A DNA stretch of 64,000 bases from Bacteroides luti. GTDB taxonomy: Bacteria; Bacteroidota; Bacteroidia; Bacteroidales; Bacteroidaceae. The translations under genes were made by a program, and so were the position numbers. Below the pieces are notes generated by a model that saw nothing but the letters and a program-made list of their open reading frames with translations, was not told the origin of the DNA and searched no databases. This document shows, piece after piece, positions 32,982-42,892 of this stretch (position 1 is its first letter; every line of letters starts with the position of its first letter). The stretch covers positions 1 to 64,000 of the forward strand of contig NZ_FQTV01000019.1 in NCBI RefSeq assembly GCF_900128905.1. Direction: 5' to 3'.

Positions 32982-34106
32982 TTATTGTTTCAGCAAAACG
33001 ATCATTTTTAATGAAAAATCAAAAAATACCATTTTAGCATTCACATTTTGTTCAATATGTTGTTGAGCCATTGTAAGTTCATCCATTATTCCCATAGCAT
33101 TTCGTTCATTTACAAACGGTGCAAATCGAACAGAAAAATTATATTCATCTCTGTTCATGTATGTAAGCTCGTTATGATGAAAGTTTAGAATAAAATTCTC
33201 ACGGATCATTCGTTGTGCATATTCAAGAAAGTCTTTTTGTCTTTCACGCCCTATTCCTGCAAGTAACTCACTCCATGCTTTCATTTCTTTTATTTTTCGT
33301 TGATAGGAGAGGCGCATCAGGCTGACGAACAAATCGAAGAAAAGTTTTTTTTCTTCATTAAGATGAATCTGTTCCATTGCACGGATAAAATTACCGTTAG
33401 CAAGGTGAGCAGTGATTTGTGCATCCTGATCTGTTAACCCATAGCTGTTTTTTAGCTTTTCAATGATGCTTTCTTCTTTAATGTGGCGCACATTTACCCT
33501 TTGAGTACGACTTAATATTGTTGTAAGCATTAGGTCGGGTTGCTCAGATACAAGCAGGAATACTGTCTTTGCAGGAGGCTCTTCAAGTAACTTTAGTAGC
33601 TTGTTAGAGCAAGCTTCATTCATTTTCTCTGGTAGCCAGATAATCATTACTTTATAACCGCCTTCACTGCTCTTCAAGCTTAGTTTCCTAAGAATCTCAT
33701 CGCTCTCTTTTGTGTAAATCATGGCTTGGGAATTTTCTGCATCCATTTCTTTTAACCAATGATTTAGATTAAAATATGGGTTGTTTATCACAAAATTCCG
33801 CCAATCTTTAATGTAGTCATCACAAACAACCTCTTTTTGATTTTTTTTCTTCACAATTGGGAAGACAAAATGTAAATCAGGATGAGCCAATTTGTTCATC
33901 TTTACACATGAAGGGCAGATACCACAAGCATCTTCTTCAGTATGGTTTGGGCAGAGGAGGTATCTGGCATAAGCAATAGCCAATGGTAATTTGCCTACGC
34001 CTTCTGGTCCACAAATAAGCTGTGCGTGAGGGATACGGTTTTCCTTCACTTCTAAAAGAAATTTCTTTTTAACTTCTTCTTGTCCTATTACCTCTCTGAA
34101 GAACAT
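32982..34106 (-). CDS. holB: DNA polymerase III delta-prime subunit
   Basis: A 374-residue AAA+ clamp-loader subunit. The P-loop region reads CGPEGVGKLPLAIAYA; a zinc module follows with four cysteines (CPNHTEEDACGICPSC); SSEGGYKVMIIWLPEKMNE is the Walker B-like region, degenerate as in delta-prime, and LLKLLEEPPAKTVFLLVSE plus ILSRTQRV complete the family signature. It helps load the beta clamp at replication forks. It is 2 nt after metF and 11 nt before the PSP1 gene, so all are one transcript. Confidence 0.93.
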   Translation of the reverse strand: MFFREVIGQEEVKKKFLLEVKENRIPHAQLICGPEGVGKLPLAIAYARYLLCPNHTEEDACGICPSCVKMNKLAHPDLHFVFPIVKKKNQKEVVCDDYIKDWRNFVINNPYFNLNHWLKEMDAENSQAMIYTKESDEILRKLSLKSSEGGYKVMIIWLPEKMNEACSNKLLKLLEEPPAKTVFLLVSEQPDLMLTTILSRTQRVNVRHIKEESIIEKLKNSYGLTDQDAQITAHLANGNFIRAMEQIHLNEEKKLFFDLFVSLMRLSYQRKIKEMKAWSELLAGIGRERQKDFLEYAQRMIRENFILNFHHNELTYMNRDEYNFSVRFAPFVNERNAMGIMDELTMAQQHIEQNVNAKMVFFDFSLKMIVLLKQ

Positions 34107-34108
34107 AA

Positions 34109-35062
34109 TTAATATATTAGCTTAGCTACTTCTTTAATACTGTCTACAGCGCCCACAGAATAGAAATGAATGCTTGGTAGTCCGTGTGCCATTAGTTCAC
34201 GGCACTGCTCCACGCACCATTCAATACCCAATTGTTTTGCATCTGCATCATTTTTGCATTTCATAGCCTCATTTGCCAAGTCTTCTGGAATATCAACTTT
34301 AAAGGTTTTTGGAACCATACTTAGCTGAGATAATTTGGAAAAAGGCTTAATTCCTGGAATTATTGGAATTGTAACTCCTGCTTTTCTGGCACGGTCTACA
34401 AACTCAAAGAACTTTTTGTTATCGTAAAATAATTGAGTAACTGCATATTCAGCGCCAGCTTCCATCTTCTTTTTTAACCAGTAAATATCTGTATCAATAT
34501 TAGGCGCTTCTTCATGCTTTTCAGGGTAGCAAGCAACTCCATAAGAAAATGGTTGCAAGGAAACTTTCATTTGTTCACCATCAACGAATACTCCTTTATT
34601 GAATTTGTTTATTTGTTCTTGAAGTTCAATTGCATGATAATAGCCATTGCCTACTGGCTTGAAAACAGGTTCATGTTTGGCTTTGTCACCACGAAGAACT
34701 AATAAATCGGTAATGCCAAGAAACTGCAAATCAAGTAGTACATATTCGGTTTCTTCCTGAGTGAATCCACTACATAAAATGTGCGGCACAGCTGTTATAT
34801 TGTATTTGTTTTTAATCGCAGCAGCCACAGCTACTGTGCCGGGACGGCGACGAACGTTGCTGCGTTGGAACAATCCATTGCCTAATTCCTTATAAATATA
34901 CTCACTACGATGTGTGGTTATGTTGATGTATTTAGGGTCGAATTCCTTTAATGTATCTATAGTTTCATATAGCTTTTCAATGCCAGTTCCCTTTAAAGGA
35001 GGCAATATCTCAAACGAAAAAGCTGTTTTGTCATTACTCTTTATTAATTCTATAACTTTCAT
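34109..35062 (-). CDS. metF: Methylenetetrahydrofolate reductase
   Basis: A 317-residue FAD-dependent TIM-barrel enzyme that reduces 5,10-methylene-THF to 5-methyl-THF for methionine synthesis. Matches: FSFEILPPLKGTG, YINITTHRSEYIY, TAVPHILCSGFTQEE, LVLRGDKAKHE, TQLFYDNKKFFEFVD and PIIPGIKPFS. The start is the ATG at 35062, which gives the standard N-terminus; the longer frame to 35146 reads through the promoter. A TATTTTTG -7 box lies 51 nt upstream. No SAM riboswitch was recognised in the short leader. Confidence 0.95.
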   Translation of the reverse strand: MKVIELIKSNDKTAFSFEILPPLKGTGIEKLYETIDTLKEFDPKYINITTHRSEYIYKELGNGLFQRSNVRRRPGTVAVAAAIKNKYNITAVPHILCSGFTQEETEYVLLDLQFLGITDLLVLRGDKAKHEPVFKPVGNGYYHAIELQEQINKFNKGVFVDGEQMKVSLQPFSYGVACYPEKHEEAPNIDTDIYWLKKKMEAGAEYAVTQLFYDNKKFFEFVDRARKAGVTIPIIPGIKPFSKLSQLSMVPKTFKVDIPEDLANEAMKCKNDADAKQLGIEWCVEQCRELMAHGLPSIHFYSVGAVDSIKEVAKLIY

Positions 35063-35112
35063 TGGCCTAATTTCTATTGCGACATTGATGCCGCTAAATA
35101 TGCATATTGTTG

Positions 35113-35120
35113 CAAAAATA
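35113..35120 (-). promoter_or_regulatory. -7 box of the metF-holB operon
   Basis: Read on minus: TATTTTTG, perfect TANNTTTG. The leader would be about 45 nt. A TTTG lies about 23 nt upstream, slightly too far. Confidence 0.55.
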
Positions 35121-35335
35121 GCAAAAAAAACATATTTTTGAGTCAAATTTAAGCTTTTTACATTTATAGACTAAATATTTCATTAGTGCTTTTTTATATT
35201 TTATGCCATAAGGCTTCTTGAAAAAGTGAAAGTCTTATGGCATAATCTGTGCAGAATCTATTGTTTTAGAAATAATGCAGTAATATTAGAGATTATTTTA
35301 TATGTCATCTTTGCATTATTTGAGGCTTTGTTATT

Positions 35336-36256
35336 TTATATCTTGATCCAGAGTATTCCCTTTTTGGATATGTATTTATCTATGAACTTTGAATTATATA
35401 AGCTATTTAAAATATCCAAAGCATCACTATCATGCCTGTCTGTAATTACAGCAAATTCATGAGTTGTAAGAGTTGGGTAGTAATCAAATAATCCTTCATG
35501 AGTTTTGAAAATTAGGTGTTTTATAGCTTCAGGACACAATTTAAGCAAAGCCTCTTCAAAATCTTTATATGGCCGTACGCCATATAGTTCTACTTTCATG
35601 CCATCAGCATTCGTGAAAAATAATGTAGGAAACCCTCTTACGCCCATTTGTTTACTTATGTCTAAATCTTCTTTAAATGTATGTTGGGCATCACCTTCAA
35701 AATCTTTTTTCAATTGATCAATATTTAATTCAGCATATAATGCAGCTTCTTCTATCCATTTCCACTTTGAGATGTTTTTCTTTTCAAGAAAAAGCATTTC
35801 TTTTATTCTCCTGAGAAATACGAGTGAAATTTCATTATCCTGTATTTGCGCAGCTTTGAAGGCAATTGAAGGTGGGTATGAAGAAGATAAAGGATCTTCC
35901 AGCCAAACATCTCCATCAATAGGCATCCCATAATAATTGCCAACTTCTTCCCAATGATGTGCTACATCTGCTGGTTTGTTGATTTTACTATTGCTCTCAT
36001 TTTCCCAATTGGAAAGAAGTCCTCCCATTTTATATTCTATTTGATAGTTCTCCCCATACTCCAGTTTTAATTTCCTTAATTGAGGCTCTATCCCCCAACA
36101 TGCAGAGCATATAGGGTCTGTATAATATAGAATATGTACAGGCCTCTTGGGAGAAGAAATTTCTGCGTGACTGGTTTCTGTTTTAGTTTCCGGATTCTCA
36201 TTAACCTCGGTCTGATGGGTATAAATCAGAGGATTTATATTTATAATGTCGCTCAT
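35336..36256 (-). CDS. DsbA-fold protein (YjbH/SpxH-like)
   Basis: A 306-residue protein without a signal peptide. HILYYTDPICSACWGIEPQL places a CSAC redox motif at residues 50-53 within a thioredoxin fold; RGFPTLFF holds the cis-proline; the helical insert between them fits the DsbA/FrnE type. In Firmicutes the YjbH/SpxH relatives act as adaptors for ClpXP, but that role is not shown in Bacteroidetes. It could be a cytoplasmic oxidoreductase. The C-terminal 60 residues look like a small added domain. Upstream and downstream genes give no functional hint. Confidence 0.72.
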   Translation of the reverse strand: MSDIININPLIYTHQTEVNENPETKTETSHAEISSPKRPVHILYYTDPICSACWGIEPQLRKLKLEYGENYQIEYKMGGLLSNWENESNSKINKPADVAHHWEEVGNYYGMPIDGDVWLEDPLSSSYPPSIAFKAAQIQDNEISLVFLRRIKEMLFLEKKNISKWKWIEEAALYAELNIDQLKKDFEGDAQHTFKEDLDISKQMGVRGFPTLFFTNADGMKVELYGVRPYKDFEEALLKLCPEAIKHLIFKTHEGLFDYYPTLTTHEFAVITDRHDSDALDILNSLYNSKFIDKYISKKGILWIKI

Positions 36257-36369
36257 ATTAATAGATTTATTAATTTGTAAACTACTAATTTAGTAACAGC
36301 TAATCTCTATTTTTGTTCTCTGGTACTTTTTAATTTATTAGCATGATAGTGTATTAGAAAAGAATTACA

Positions 36370-36377
36370 TAATTTTG
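36370..36377 (+). promoter_or_regulatory. -7 box of the cupin gene
   Basis: TAATTTTG, perfect TANNTTTG, 34 nt before the ATG at 36411. Confidence 0.5.
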
Positions 36378-36410
36378 AGCATTAATATTACTAAGATAAA
36401 AGATTTGATA

Positions 36411-36755
36411 ATGAAAACTTGTAGCAAGAAATTTATTTTTGAAAAAGAGAATGAGTGGGAGCCAGCCGGTGAAGGAGTGGCTCGACAGATTATGGGATAT
36501 GATGGACAACTGATGCTTGTTAAAGTTAAGTTTGAAAAAGGAGCAAAAGGTGTGCTTCATACTCACTATCATACTCAGACTACTTATGTGGCAAGTGGAA
36601 AATTTGAATTTTCAGTAGATGGTGAAATGCAGATTGTTGAGGCTGGTGATGGAATTTATATTGCCCCAGATGCTGAACATGAATGTACATGTATTGAAGC
36701 CGGCATACTTATTGATTGTTTTAGTCCAATGAGAGCTGACTTTATTTCAAAATAA
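36411..36755 (+). CDS. Small single-domain cupin protein
   Basis: A 114-residue beta-barrel cupin. The first motif reads GVLHTHYHTQTTYVASGKFEF, giving His residues for a metal, and the second is GDGIYIAPDAEHECTC. No other domain is attached. Stand-alone cupins of this type bind small carboxylates or metals, and some are isomerases or dioxygenases; the substrate cannot be told. The start is the ATG at 36411; the earlier TTG at 36375 overlaps the -7 box. A hairpin terminator follows. Confidence 0.82.
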   Translation: MKTCSKKFIFEKENEWEPAGEGVARQIMGYDGQLMLVKVKFEKGAKGVLHTHYHTQTTYVASGKFEFSVDGEMQIVEAGDGIYIAPDAEHECTCIEAGILIDCFSPMRADFISK

Positions 36756-36781
36756 TCATTCTATTAATAAATGGATATTTT

Positions 36782-36818
36782 GAGTGCGTATGATTTTAAA
36801 ATTATGCGCACTTTTTTA
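36782..36818 (+). terminator. Terminator of the cupin gene
   Basis: AGTGCGTAT pairs with ATGCGCACT (one G-U), then TTTTTTATT. Confidence 0.75.
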
Positions 36819-36909
36819 TTAAGAATATCTTGAGTTTTCTCATCTTTATTTTTAATTGATTTTTAAGTCTTGGTCTGTAAATTGACTAGTCAATAATAGA
36901 AAGAAAGAG

Positions 36910-36936
36910 GATACCAATACATATTTGGTACCCTCC
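36910..36936 (-). terminator. Terminator of the first SusC/SusD operon
   Basis: On minus: GGGTACCA and TGGTATCC pair (one G-U), followed by TCTTTCTTTC. The wobble works only in the minus-strand RNA. Confidence 0.55.
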
Positions 36937-36975
36937 ACTTAAAATTTAAAACTAGTTTATAGCTATTAAACTATT

Positions 36976-39114
36976 TTATTTCTGAGCAAATCCATATCCG
37001 TTAGTAATCTTACCGTTTGAACTTGAAATTGTATTTGCATTCATAGGTACAAGATAGATTGGAGGAGTTCCTTCTGTATAATTGAGGAATACATTTGCCA
37101 GATATTCAGCTTTGTTATCAACAATTGTTTTACCCCAGTCTACTCTTTTATAACCATTAGCAACTAAAGCTGCAGCTTCAGCTCCGTTTGGATCAATATA
37201 ATTGAACAGTCCTTTGATTGCAAGGTTGGTATTGGCTATTTCTGTAAAACCTGTAGTAACATTCTGACTTGCTACAGTTGCCCAGTCATCGTTTTGGCCT
37301 CTCCATCCTGGAAATAGAACAGGATCGTTATTATCTGTACATTGAGTTGTTAATCTAAATCCGTATGTACTTTTAGCATTAACTGATTTTGTCCAAATAT
37401 AGTTTGATATAGTATTACCATTTTCAAAAGTATAATATCCTTTTGTCTCAAGACCATTGACCATATTAGTTAATTGAGTCTTTAATTTAGTAATAGCTTC
37501 TGGTAACTTACCTGTGCGAATCAAGTCATAACGACGTAATCCTTCTCCACCAAATTCAAGTTTACGTTCTTGTGCAATAGCTTCTTTCAAACTACCACAT
37601 TTAGTGATAAAACCGTCAAGATTAGCAAGTGTTGCATTTGCAAAAGCACGTTCATGAACTTTACGTAATTCTTCTTTAGCTTTTCCGTCTTCACCTAATT
37701 CTGCATAAACTTCAGCTAACATTAAAATTACATCTGAGAAACGCATATAAGGATTGTTAATGCCTGAATTACGTTGTTTTGCAGTATAAGGACTAGTCAT
37801 TCTGTTTTCGTCCCACTTATTATTTGAGATACCACCCTGTGATTTAGAACTTGGTAGAAAGCTAATCATAACTTCGGCTCCTTTTCCTGAGCTTGCAGTA
37901 ACTGTTGCCGTTACGTCACGACGCATATCATTTGGATCGAAATCTCCATAATAGTAAGTTGGATGGAAACGAGATTGACCATAGCTCTTTCCTGGATATG
38001 CATTAGAACCACCACCATCAGAAGGACGTCCGAAAGCATAAGGACGTTCAGATGATTGACCACGTGTTTCAGGTATTTCATAAACAGATTCTTCTGAATA
38101 TAATGCATCACCATTCATTGTTTCCTGGAATACAAGCTGGAAAGGATTGCCAAATACTTGTCCGGCTTTACTGTTGGATCTGCTGTCTTTTGTGATTAAT
38201 TTAACTGAACCGTGATTAGCAACACAAGCTTCCAAATAAGTTTTTGCAATTTTGTAGAAATCAAGATAGTCTGTTCGTCTGTTATAAACGGCCCCGTTCT
38301 TTTCAGAGCCAATCTTTGTAAATGAAATAGTTTTGCCATCAATATTTTTATAAAAATCAGCTCCAAGGTCTGTTCTGCGGGTTGCATATCCACCTGCATA
38401 TAGACACATACGGCCAATTAAGCCCTGAACGTATGTACGAGTCATGTATGTTACTATTGCATTTGCATTTTCTCCTACATGATACATTAACGGTTCAACT
38501 TGCATAAGTTTTTTGATGTGGTATTCGTATATTTCATCACGTGAAGTTAGCCCTTCTGCCTGAACACCAGGAACTAATTGATGAGGAACATCTCCGAAGA
38601 AACGACATAATTCAAAATAACAAGTTGCACGTAACGCTACAGCTTCACCATAAAGCTGAGATAATTCACTTGGTTTTCCTGCACTCATGTATGTATTGAA
38701 AGACGAAGATGTTTCAAACAAGTTTATGAGTGTATTAGTTGTAGCTATTATTGAATAAAGATTTGTCCATGCTGTACTTCCATCGCTGAAACTGATGTCG
38801 AAACTTGATACAGCATCTCCATTTGAATATAAATTTTCTGGAATATGACGGGTTTGAGCTGAATATTTTTCAGGGTGACGTTCTGAGTCAGAACCTACAA
38901 CACATAAATCATAAAATAATCCATTAGCATGAACAAACGCTTTACTTCTCCATAACTCATATGCATTATTTAAAGCTGCACGAGTACTTGATGGATCTGA
39001 AAATACAAAATTAACGTCTGCGTCAGATGGAGATGTTGTTTCCAGAAAGTCATTACATGATGTGGTAAGGAAAAGCATACCAGCACCAAACATTGTATAT
39101 AATATCTTTTTCAT
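36976..39114 (-). CDS. SusD/RagB-family nutrient-binding lipoprotein
   Basis: A 712-residue surface lipoprotein (TTSC, lipid cysteine at residue 20). It has the SusD N-terminal region (NDFLETTSPSDADVNFVFSD, then ALRATCYFELCRFFGDVP in the helical TPR part) and the RagB C-terminal block (ERKLEFGGEGLRRYDLIRTGKLPEA). It forms the lid over the SusC channel and binds a glycan. At 712 residues it is longer than the usual 500-600. It follows SusC by 26 nt in one operon. The divergent GH2 gene suggests a galactose-containing substrate, an inference only. Confidence 0.9.
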   Translation of the reverse strand: MKKILYTMFGAGMLFLTTSCNDFLETTSPSDADVNFVFSDPSSTRAALNNAYELWRSKAFVHANGLFYDLCVVGSDSERHPEKYSAQTRHIPENLYSNGDAVSSFDISFSDGSTAWTNLYSIIATTNTLINLFETSSSFNTYMSAGKPSELSQLYGEAVALRATCYFELCRFFGDVPHQLVPGVQAEGLTSRDEIYEYHIKKLMQVEPLMYHVGENANAIVTYMTRTYVQGLIGRMCLYAGGYATRRTDLGADFYKNIDGKTISFTKIGSEKNGAVYNRRTDYLDFYKIAKTYLEACVANHGSVKLITKDSRSNSKAGQVFGNPFQLVFQETMNGDALYSEESVYEIPETRGQSSERPYAFGRPSDGGGSNAYPGKSYGQSRFHPTYYYGDFDPNDMRRDVTATVTASSGKGAEVMISFLPSSKSQGGISNNKWDENRMTSPYTAKQRNSGINNPYMRFSDVILMLAEVYAELGEDGKAKEELRKVHERAFANATLANLDGFITKCGSLKEAIAQERKLEFGGEGLRRYDLIRTGKLPEAITKLKTQLTNMVNGLETKGYYTFENGNTISNYIWTKSVNAKSTYGFRLTTQCTDNNDPVLFPGWRGQNDDWATVASQNVTTGFTEIANTNLAIKGLFNYIDPNGAEAAALVANGYKRVDWGKTIVDNKAEYLANVFLNYTEGTPPIYLVPMNANTISSSNGKITNGYGFAQK

Positions 39115-39140
39115 TTTGTTACTTTTTAAATTGTACCATA

Positions 39141-42100
39141 TTAGAATTCAAGGTTAAGGCCAACAGTAAATGTTCTGGCACGAGGATAGCTACCCCAATC
39201 TAATCCGAGTGTAGGGAACTTACCTGAGTTCGCTGCGGTTGATTTGTTTGAGAAAGTATTAACTTCTGGATCTAAGCCAGAATATCCGGTAATAGTGAAT
39301 AGGTTACCACCTGTTACGTAAACACGTAGACGTTGAATACTTGCTTTCTTTGTTAAGTTCTTAGGAAGTGTATATCCTAAAGTTAAAGTATTCATACGCA
39401 GGTAAGATGCATCTTCTACAAATGTTGAAAGAACAACACCGTTTTCATAATATGGCAATCCATATTTTGCATTAGCATTTAATGTATTCAAAGCTGTTGG
39501 ATCAGTAACAGCAACTAAATCACCAGATGTGTTTATATCATACACTTTATACCAGTCTTTTACAAATGCAAGACGGTTGGCACCTATAGAAACGTCTTTG
39601 TTTCCATACATATTAGCCATTGCATTAGCATTGTAAACTTTGCCACCAATGGCCCATGCAAAACCTGCACTTAAATCAAATCCCTTATAGTTCATGTTAA
39701 GGTTGAAACCTCCGGTATGTTGTGGAGTCACTTCACCAAGATCTGTTACATCTTTGGTATCAACAACACCGTTACCGTCTGCATCATGAAGTTTTATAGC
39801 ACCAGGGAAAGCGTTTTGTCCTGTTGCTTTCTTAATAGGGGTTGGATAATTACCAGTAATAGTAGGAAGATCAGCAACACCACTTTTTAAGGTATAAACG
39901 CCTGTTGAACTATTGTAATCAAAGTCATCGGCTTTATAGAAACCGTCGCATTTATATCCGCGAATTAATCCTACTGATGATCCAACTCTGAATAAATAGT
40001 CATAATTAGGTTGTGTTGCTGTTGAAGCCCATTGAGAACCATATTCTGCTGTAACATCATCTCTTAACTCTTCAATATTGTTTTTATTAAAGTTGTATGT
40101 AGCACTAACATTCAAAGTGAAATCTTTATTTCGGATAATATCAGCTCCAAGAGAAAGTTCAAACCCTTTGTTTGAAGTCTTTCCAATATTTTGGAACTGA
40201 TAAGAATATCCGGTAGTCTCATCAATTGGAACTTCCATAAGCAAATCTTTAGTAGAATTCCAATAAGCATCCAAAGAACCATAAAGGCGGTTATTCCAGA
40301 AACCGAAATCAACACCGATATTTCTTGAAACTGTTGTTTCCCATTTTAAGTCAGGATTTGAAAGCATACCAGCTGGTTTATATACAGTAGATGTTTTGCC
40401 ATCAGTAGTAATGGTTGAAGTAGTCCATGTTTCTTTCCATAAACTAGGGTCAATGTTGTCGGCACCGGAAGTACCATAAGATAAACGAAGCTTAAGGTTA
40501 TCTAACCAACCTTTTGAACTTTCAAGGAATGGTTCATCAGAGATACGCCATGCAAATGCACCTGCTGGGAAATATCCCCAGTGATTGTTTGGAGAGAATT
40601 TAGAAGAACCATCAGCACGTAATGTACCGGTTAACAGATAACGTCCTTTGAATGAATAGTTAGCACGTCCAAAGAATGAAAGAGTTTTGCTGGGAGTTCC
40701 AATAGTGTTTGAGTAAGAATCTTTTCCAAGAGCAGGATTTGTCATGTTTATCTTACCAAAAGCTTGGTTGAAATCAAAGCTGGCAGAATATCCGGCACCG
40801 GTAATCTGTGAAGAATTAGATTTTGATGCTAAAATTTCATTACCTAAAAGGAATGATAGGTTGTGATCCTTTCCTAATCCTTGAACTTCATAATTCAATG
40901 TTGTAGCAGAACGAACGTTCCAGCTGTCTCCCTTAGTCAGTTTTGCATATTTGTAGCTATTGGTAAGACCGTTTTCGTAATATTTGTTTTCGCTTGTGGT
41001 ACGGCCTAAACCTAATTCAGTACGTGCAGTAAGTCCTTTAATTATATCCCATGAAACAGATGCTATTCCACGAAGATTATTCTTGGTGTTTTTTTGAATC
41101 ACATCATTTACTAAATCAACAACATTATATGTCTGGTCTACGTTTGAGTCACCATTACCAAATCCGGCAAAGTTACCAGTTCCAAAAGGTTCGTCGATTG
41201 GGCGGAATGAGTATGCATTTGAAAGCAATGAACCTTTACCGTTTGTAGCACTATCTTCTTTACCATCAGTTTTAATTTCAGAATATCTGATATCGAAATC
41301 TACTTTCAGGTTAGGAAGTAATTGTTGTTGAACTTTCAATGAACCGTTAAAGCGACTGTAGCCAGAGTTAATTTTAATACCGGCATCATCCAGATAGTTA
41401 GCTGCAAAGGCAATCTTAGTTTTTTCGTTACCACCTGCTATGTTCAGGTTATGATTTTGTCCAATTGCAGTACGAAGAATATCATCAGTGTAATCATGAC
41501 TCTTTACACCTGCATATTTAGCATAATTGTTACCGTTAGCGCTACCTACACCAAAATATTGTGCAACTGAGTTACCATAAGCACTACCCAATGCTGTAGC
41601 ATAACTCCATGTATGAAGAACATAATCCTGTGCATCCAGCACATCGAGTGTTTTAGCTACCGTTTTAACCTGCATGTAAGAGCTATATGATACAGATACT
41701 TTTTCAGCTTTGGCACCCTTTGTTGTTACAAGGATTACACCATTGGCACCACGTGCACCATAGATAGCAGTAGAAGATGCGTCTTTCAAGACATCGATAC
41801 TTTCAATCTGATCTGATGGAATATCAGAAATAGAACCTACAGGGAATCCATCAACAATGAACAGCGGATCGTTTGATTGTGTAATAGAACCACCACCACG
41901 AACGCGGATTGAAACTTCTGCACCCGGACGTCCATCCTGAGCTGTTACAGATACACCCGGAAGTCGGCCTTGTAATGCCTGACTAACGTTTGAAACCGGA
42001 TTGGCAATAAGTGCTTCATTATTAACAGAAGCAACAGAACCTGTTAAATCGCGTTTTTTAACTGTACCGTAACCAATAACAACTACTTCATCGAGTGTTT

Positions 42101-42407
42101 TGGCATCTTCCACCAACTTAACATCAATTTTATTCTGATTGTTTACAGGAACAACTTTTGTATTGTAACCTATAAAAGAGAACTGGAGTTTACTATTGGC
42201 TGGTGCCGAAATAGAATATTGACCATTGATATCTGTAATAGTTCCGTTTGTTGTACCTATTACTGATACGTTTACTCCAATCATTAGTTCACCATTTGTG
42301 TCTGTAACTGCACCTGTGACTAAATGACCTTGTGCAAATGAGGTAAGGCAAAGCATACTCAGAAATAGAGTAGCAAGTGCTTTCCTGGCAAGCATTTTTC
42401 GAATCAT
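39141..42407 (-). CDS. SusC/RagA-family TonB-dependent receptor
   Basis: A 1088-residue outer-membrane transporter. After the signal peptide comes a carboxypeptidase-regulatory-like domain (about 28-105: VTGAVTDTNGELMIGVNV), then a TonB box region (DEVVVIGYGTVKKRDLTGS), the plug (QGRLPGVSVTAQDGRPG, ASSTAIYGARGANGVILV) and a 22-strand barrel ending in RARTFTVGLNLEF. No N-terminal STN domain is present, so there is no sign of direct signalling to an anti-sigma factor. It imports glycan pieces captured by the SusD partner. The ATG may also be at codon 5. Confidence 0.93.
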   Translation of the reverse strand: MIRKMLARKALATLFLSMLCLTSFAQGHLVTGAVTDTNGELMIGVNVSVIGTTNGTITDINGQYSISAPANSKLQFSFIGYNTKVVPVNNQNKIDVKLVEDAKTLDEVVVIGYGTVKKRDLTGSVASVNNEALIANPVSNVSQALQGRLPGVSVTAQDGRPGAEVSIRVRGGGSITQSNDPLFIVDGFPVGSISDIPSDQIESIDVLKDASSTAIYGARGANGVILVTTKGAKAEKVSVSYSSYMQVKTVAKTLDVLDAQDYVLHTWSYATALGSAYGNSVAQYFGVGSANGNNYAKYAGVKSHDYTDDILRTAIGQNHNLNIAGGNEKTKIAFAANYLDDAGIKINSGYSRFNGSLKVQQQLLPNLKVDFDIRYSEIKTDGKEDSATNGKGSLLSNAYSFRPIDEPFGTGNFAGFGNGDSNVDQTYNVVDLVNDVIQKNTKNNLRGIASVSWDIIKGLTARTELGLGRTTSENKYYENGLTNSYKYAKLTKGDSWNVRSATTLNYEVQGLGKDHNLSFLLGNEILASKSNSSQITGAGYSASFDFNQAFGKINMTNPALGKDSYSNTIGTPSKTLSFFGRANYSFKGRYLLTGTLRADGSSKFSPNNHWGYFPAGAFAWRISDEPFLESSKGWLDNLKLRLSYGTSGADNIDPSLWKETWTTSTITTDGKTSTVYKPAGMLSNPDLKWETTVSRNIGVDFGFWNNRLYGSLDAYWNSTKDLLMEVPIDETTGYSYQFQNIGKTSNKGFELSLGADIIRNKDFTLNVSATYNFNKNNIEELRDDVTAEYGSQWASTATQPNYDYLFRVGSSVGLIRGYKCDGFYKADDFDYNSSTGVYTLKSGVADLPTITGNYPTPIKKATGQNAFPGAIKLHDADGNGVVDTKDVTDLGEVTPQHTGGFNLNMNYKGFDLSAGFAWAIGGKVYNANAMANMYGNKDVSIGANRLAFVKDWYKVYDINTSGDLVAVTDPTALNTLNANAKYGLPYYENGVVLSTFVEDASYLRMNTLTLGYTLPKNLTKKASIQRLRVYVTGGNLFTITGYSGLDPEVNTFSNKSTAANSGKFPTLGLDWGSYPRARTFTVGLNLEF

Positions 42408-42892
42408 AATTTGTATTTTTAATAGTTAGAAATTTATGTGCAAAGGTTTTGTTTTTAACATTTTTACATTGTTTGCAAATTTATATTTTATTGCAAGAAA
42501 ACAGTGTTATATATTGATTCATTATGTGGAAATATTGATTTAATGTATGAATAACCCTTTTAATAAGGGTTGTAGATGTACCTTAAAATAATTGATTCTT
42601 AATGTAGAAGAAATGACGCATGCTTAATTTAGGTTATCATTGAATAAAATTAACTTAAAGTAGATTAGGTTTTGCTATTGCTGAGAATAGATATTTTAAA
42701 ATTCAGAGAAAGTGTTTTTAACTGTCTGTTTTGTCGTTTTAATCTGATTTATATAGCAATTTCTGATTATCGATTCGCCGCTAAAAAAATGTATTTGTCT
42801 TTGCATATTCCAAGATTTTTTTAGAATCTTGCACAGATATTGTGTTTACTATATAAAAAAACGGTTAATAATATCACTAAATTAATTTATAT
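42408..42892. other. Divergent regulatory gap between SusC and GH2 genes
   Basis: These 485 bases have no gene. On minus, AACCTTTG (about 42441-42448) is one mismatch from a -7 box for SusC. On plus, TGTCTTTG (about 42797-42804) is a near -7 box for the GH2 gene, and CAAGATT/AATCTTG (42811-42831) can form a hairpin in its leader. No regulator gene of the hybrid two-component or ECF type is in view, so control probably comes from elsewhere. Confidence 0.55.

Noticed and set aside
35063..35146. SAM riboswitch before metF
   Set aside because: The leader is too short and shows no recognisable aptamer stems; only a -7 box is visible.
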